Assembly: GCA_900551635.1 (NCBI GenBank)
Contig: URWQ01000119.1
Location: 1-5,610, forward strand
Direction: 5' to 3'
Origin: an uncultured Collinsella sp.
GTDB lineage: Bacteria > Actinomycetota > Coriobacteriia > Coriobacteriales > Coriobacteriaceae
Length of the DNA: 5,610 bases
Numbering within the stretch: position 1 is the first letter of the stretch; every line of letters begins with the position of its first letter. Position numbers and translations under genes: made by a program. Positions 5,394-5,610 of the stretch are shown in pieces. Below the pieces are notes generated by a model. The model ran no database searches and was not told the origin of the DNA. It saw nothing but the letters and a program-made list of their open reading frames with translations.

Positions 5394-5444
5394 CTGTCCC
5401 TTTTGCACCATGTTGGTGCAATGTAACCTGTCCCCCTTGCACCA
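5394..5444. repeat. Small intergenic repeat cassette with direct and inverted copies (REP-like)
   Basis: Two 17-nt direct copies, CTGTCCCttTTGCACCA (5394-5410) and CTGTCCCccTTGCACCA (5428-5444), differ at two positions. Between them TGGTGCAA (5414-5421) is the exact inverse of the TTGCACCA ends. It can pair with the first copy (8-bp stem, TGT loop) or with the second (8-bp stem, 15-nt loop), but not both. The second copy ends 1 nt from the kinase stop codon. Neither strand has a U tract after the stems, so this looks more like a REP-type element than a terminator. Confidence 0.6.
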
Positions 5445-5445
5445 G

Positions 5446-5610
5446 CTATTTACCGGCAGCGCGCAGGGCTACGTAGGCGGCACCGATGATGCCGGCGTCG
5501 TTGCCGAGCGAAGCGACCTTAATGGGCGTCTCACGCGAGGCGGAAAGCGCGTAGCGCTGGAAGTGCTCGCGAACGGCGTCGAGGTAGACATCGGCCGAGG
5601 CAGACGCGCC
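5446..5610 (-). CDS. ROK-family sugar kinase, probably glucokinase (C-terminal 54 residues only)
   Basis: The window catches only the end of this gene; 54 codons plus TAG are visible and the 5' part lies beyond the edge. The fragment begins in the last helical region (GASASADVYLDAVREHFQRY) and contains TPIKVASLGNDAGIIGAA, the C-terminal signature of ROK kinases. Glucokinases of this family phosphorylate glucose to glucose-6-phosphate using ATP or, in some Actinobacteria, polyphosphate. The ATP-binding and zinc-binding motifs and the catalytic Asp are outside the window, so substrate and donor cannot be read here. Other ROK members (fructokinase, N-acetylmannosamine kinase) remain possible; the GNDAGIIGAA form is most like glucokinase. 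It is followed by the repeat cassette and then ppaC on the same strand. Confidence 0.82.
   Translation of the reverse strand, partial: GASASADVYLDAVREHFQRYALSASRETPIKVASLGNDAGIIGAAYVALRAAGK

Noticed and set aside
5394..5444. The repeat cassette as the terminator of the kinase gene
   Set aside because: Stems are present but neither strand has a run of T after them.
1..5610. CRISPR array, tRNA, rRNA, insertion sequence or defence system
   Set aside because: No evenly spaced repeats, no cloverleaf or rRNA sequence, no transposase or nuclease-like protein; every long gene but one belongs to a known housekeeping family.

Overview
This is a GC-rich, densely coding bacterial window of housekeeping and physiology genes. 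The combination of an actinobacterial-style type Ic aspartate aminotransferase, a DHH-family (family II) inorganic pyrophosphatase, a ROK-family sugar kinase and a Tat component with a long acidic/Ala-rich tail suggests a gut actinomycete of the Coriobacteriia, most like Collinsella. That placement is inference from protein style and base composition; no rRNA or other marker gene is present.

Layout, low to high coordinate. 1-398 (minus): a TatA/TatB-like gene with an intact membrane anchor and amphipathic helix, but the reading frame breaks near 267-278 and the acidic tail continues in another frame off the window edge. 552-866 (minus): a stand-alone STAS anti-sigma-factor antagonist. 933-2237 (minus): type Ic aspartate aminotransferase, 66 nt upstream of the STAS gene and possibly co-transcribed with it. 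2387-2641 (plus): an unrecognised 84-residue protein, the only plus-strand gene. 2673-2710: a bidirectional terminator between convergent genes. 2728-4086 (minus): the Na+/H+ antiporter NhaA. 4087-4294: a structured intergenic region that looks like a regulated 5' leader of nhaA. 4295-4334: the ppaC terminator. 4354-5277 (minus): manganese-dependent inorganic pyrophosphatase. 5394-5444: a small repeat cassette. 5446-5610 (minus): the C-terminal end of a ROK-family glucokinase-like protein.

The genes do not form one pathway. Their shared themes are general energy and ion homeostasis (pyrophosphate hydrolysis, glucose phosphorylation, Na+/H+ exchange), nitrogen metabolism and protein export. 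I see no defence island, mobile element, CRISPR array, tRNA or rRNA.

The most interesting signal is the nhaA leader. A 12-bp hairpin is followed directly by six U residues on the nhaA strand and ends about 34 nt before the start codon. The same U tract can pair with the Shine-Dalgarno sequence in a second hairpin. This looks like an attenuator or translational switch, but it has been judged only by hand-drawn base pairing. The Tat frame break and the repeat cassette beside the kinase gene are the next most useful things to check.
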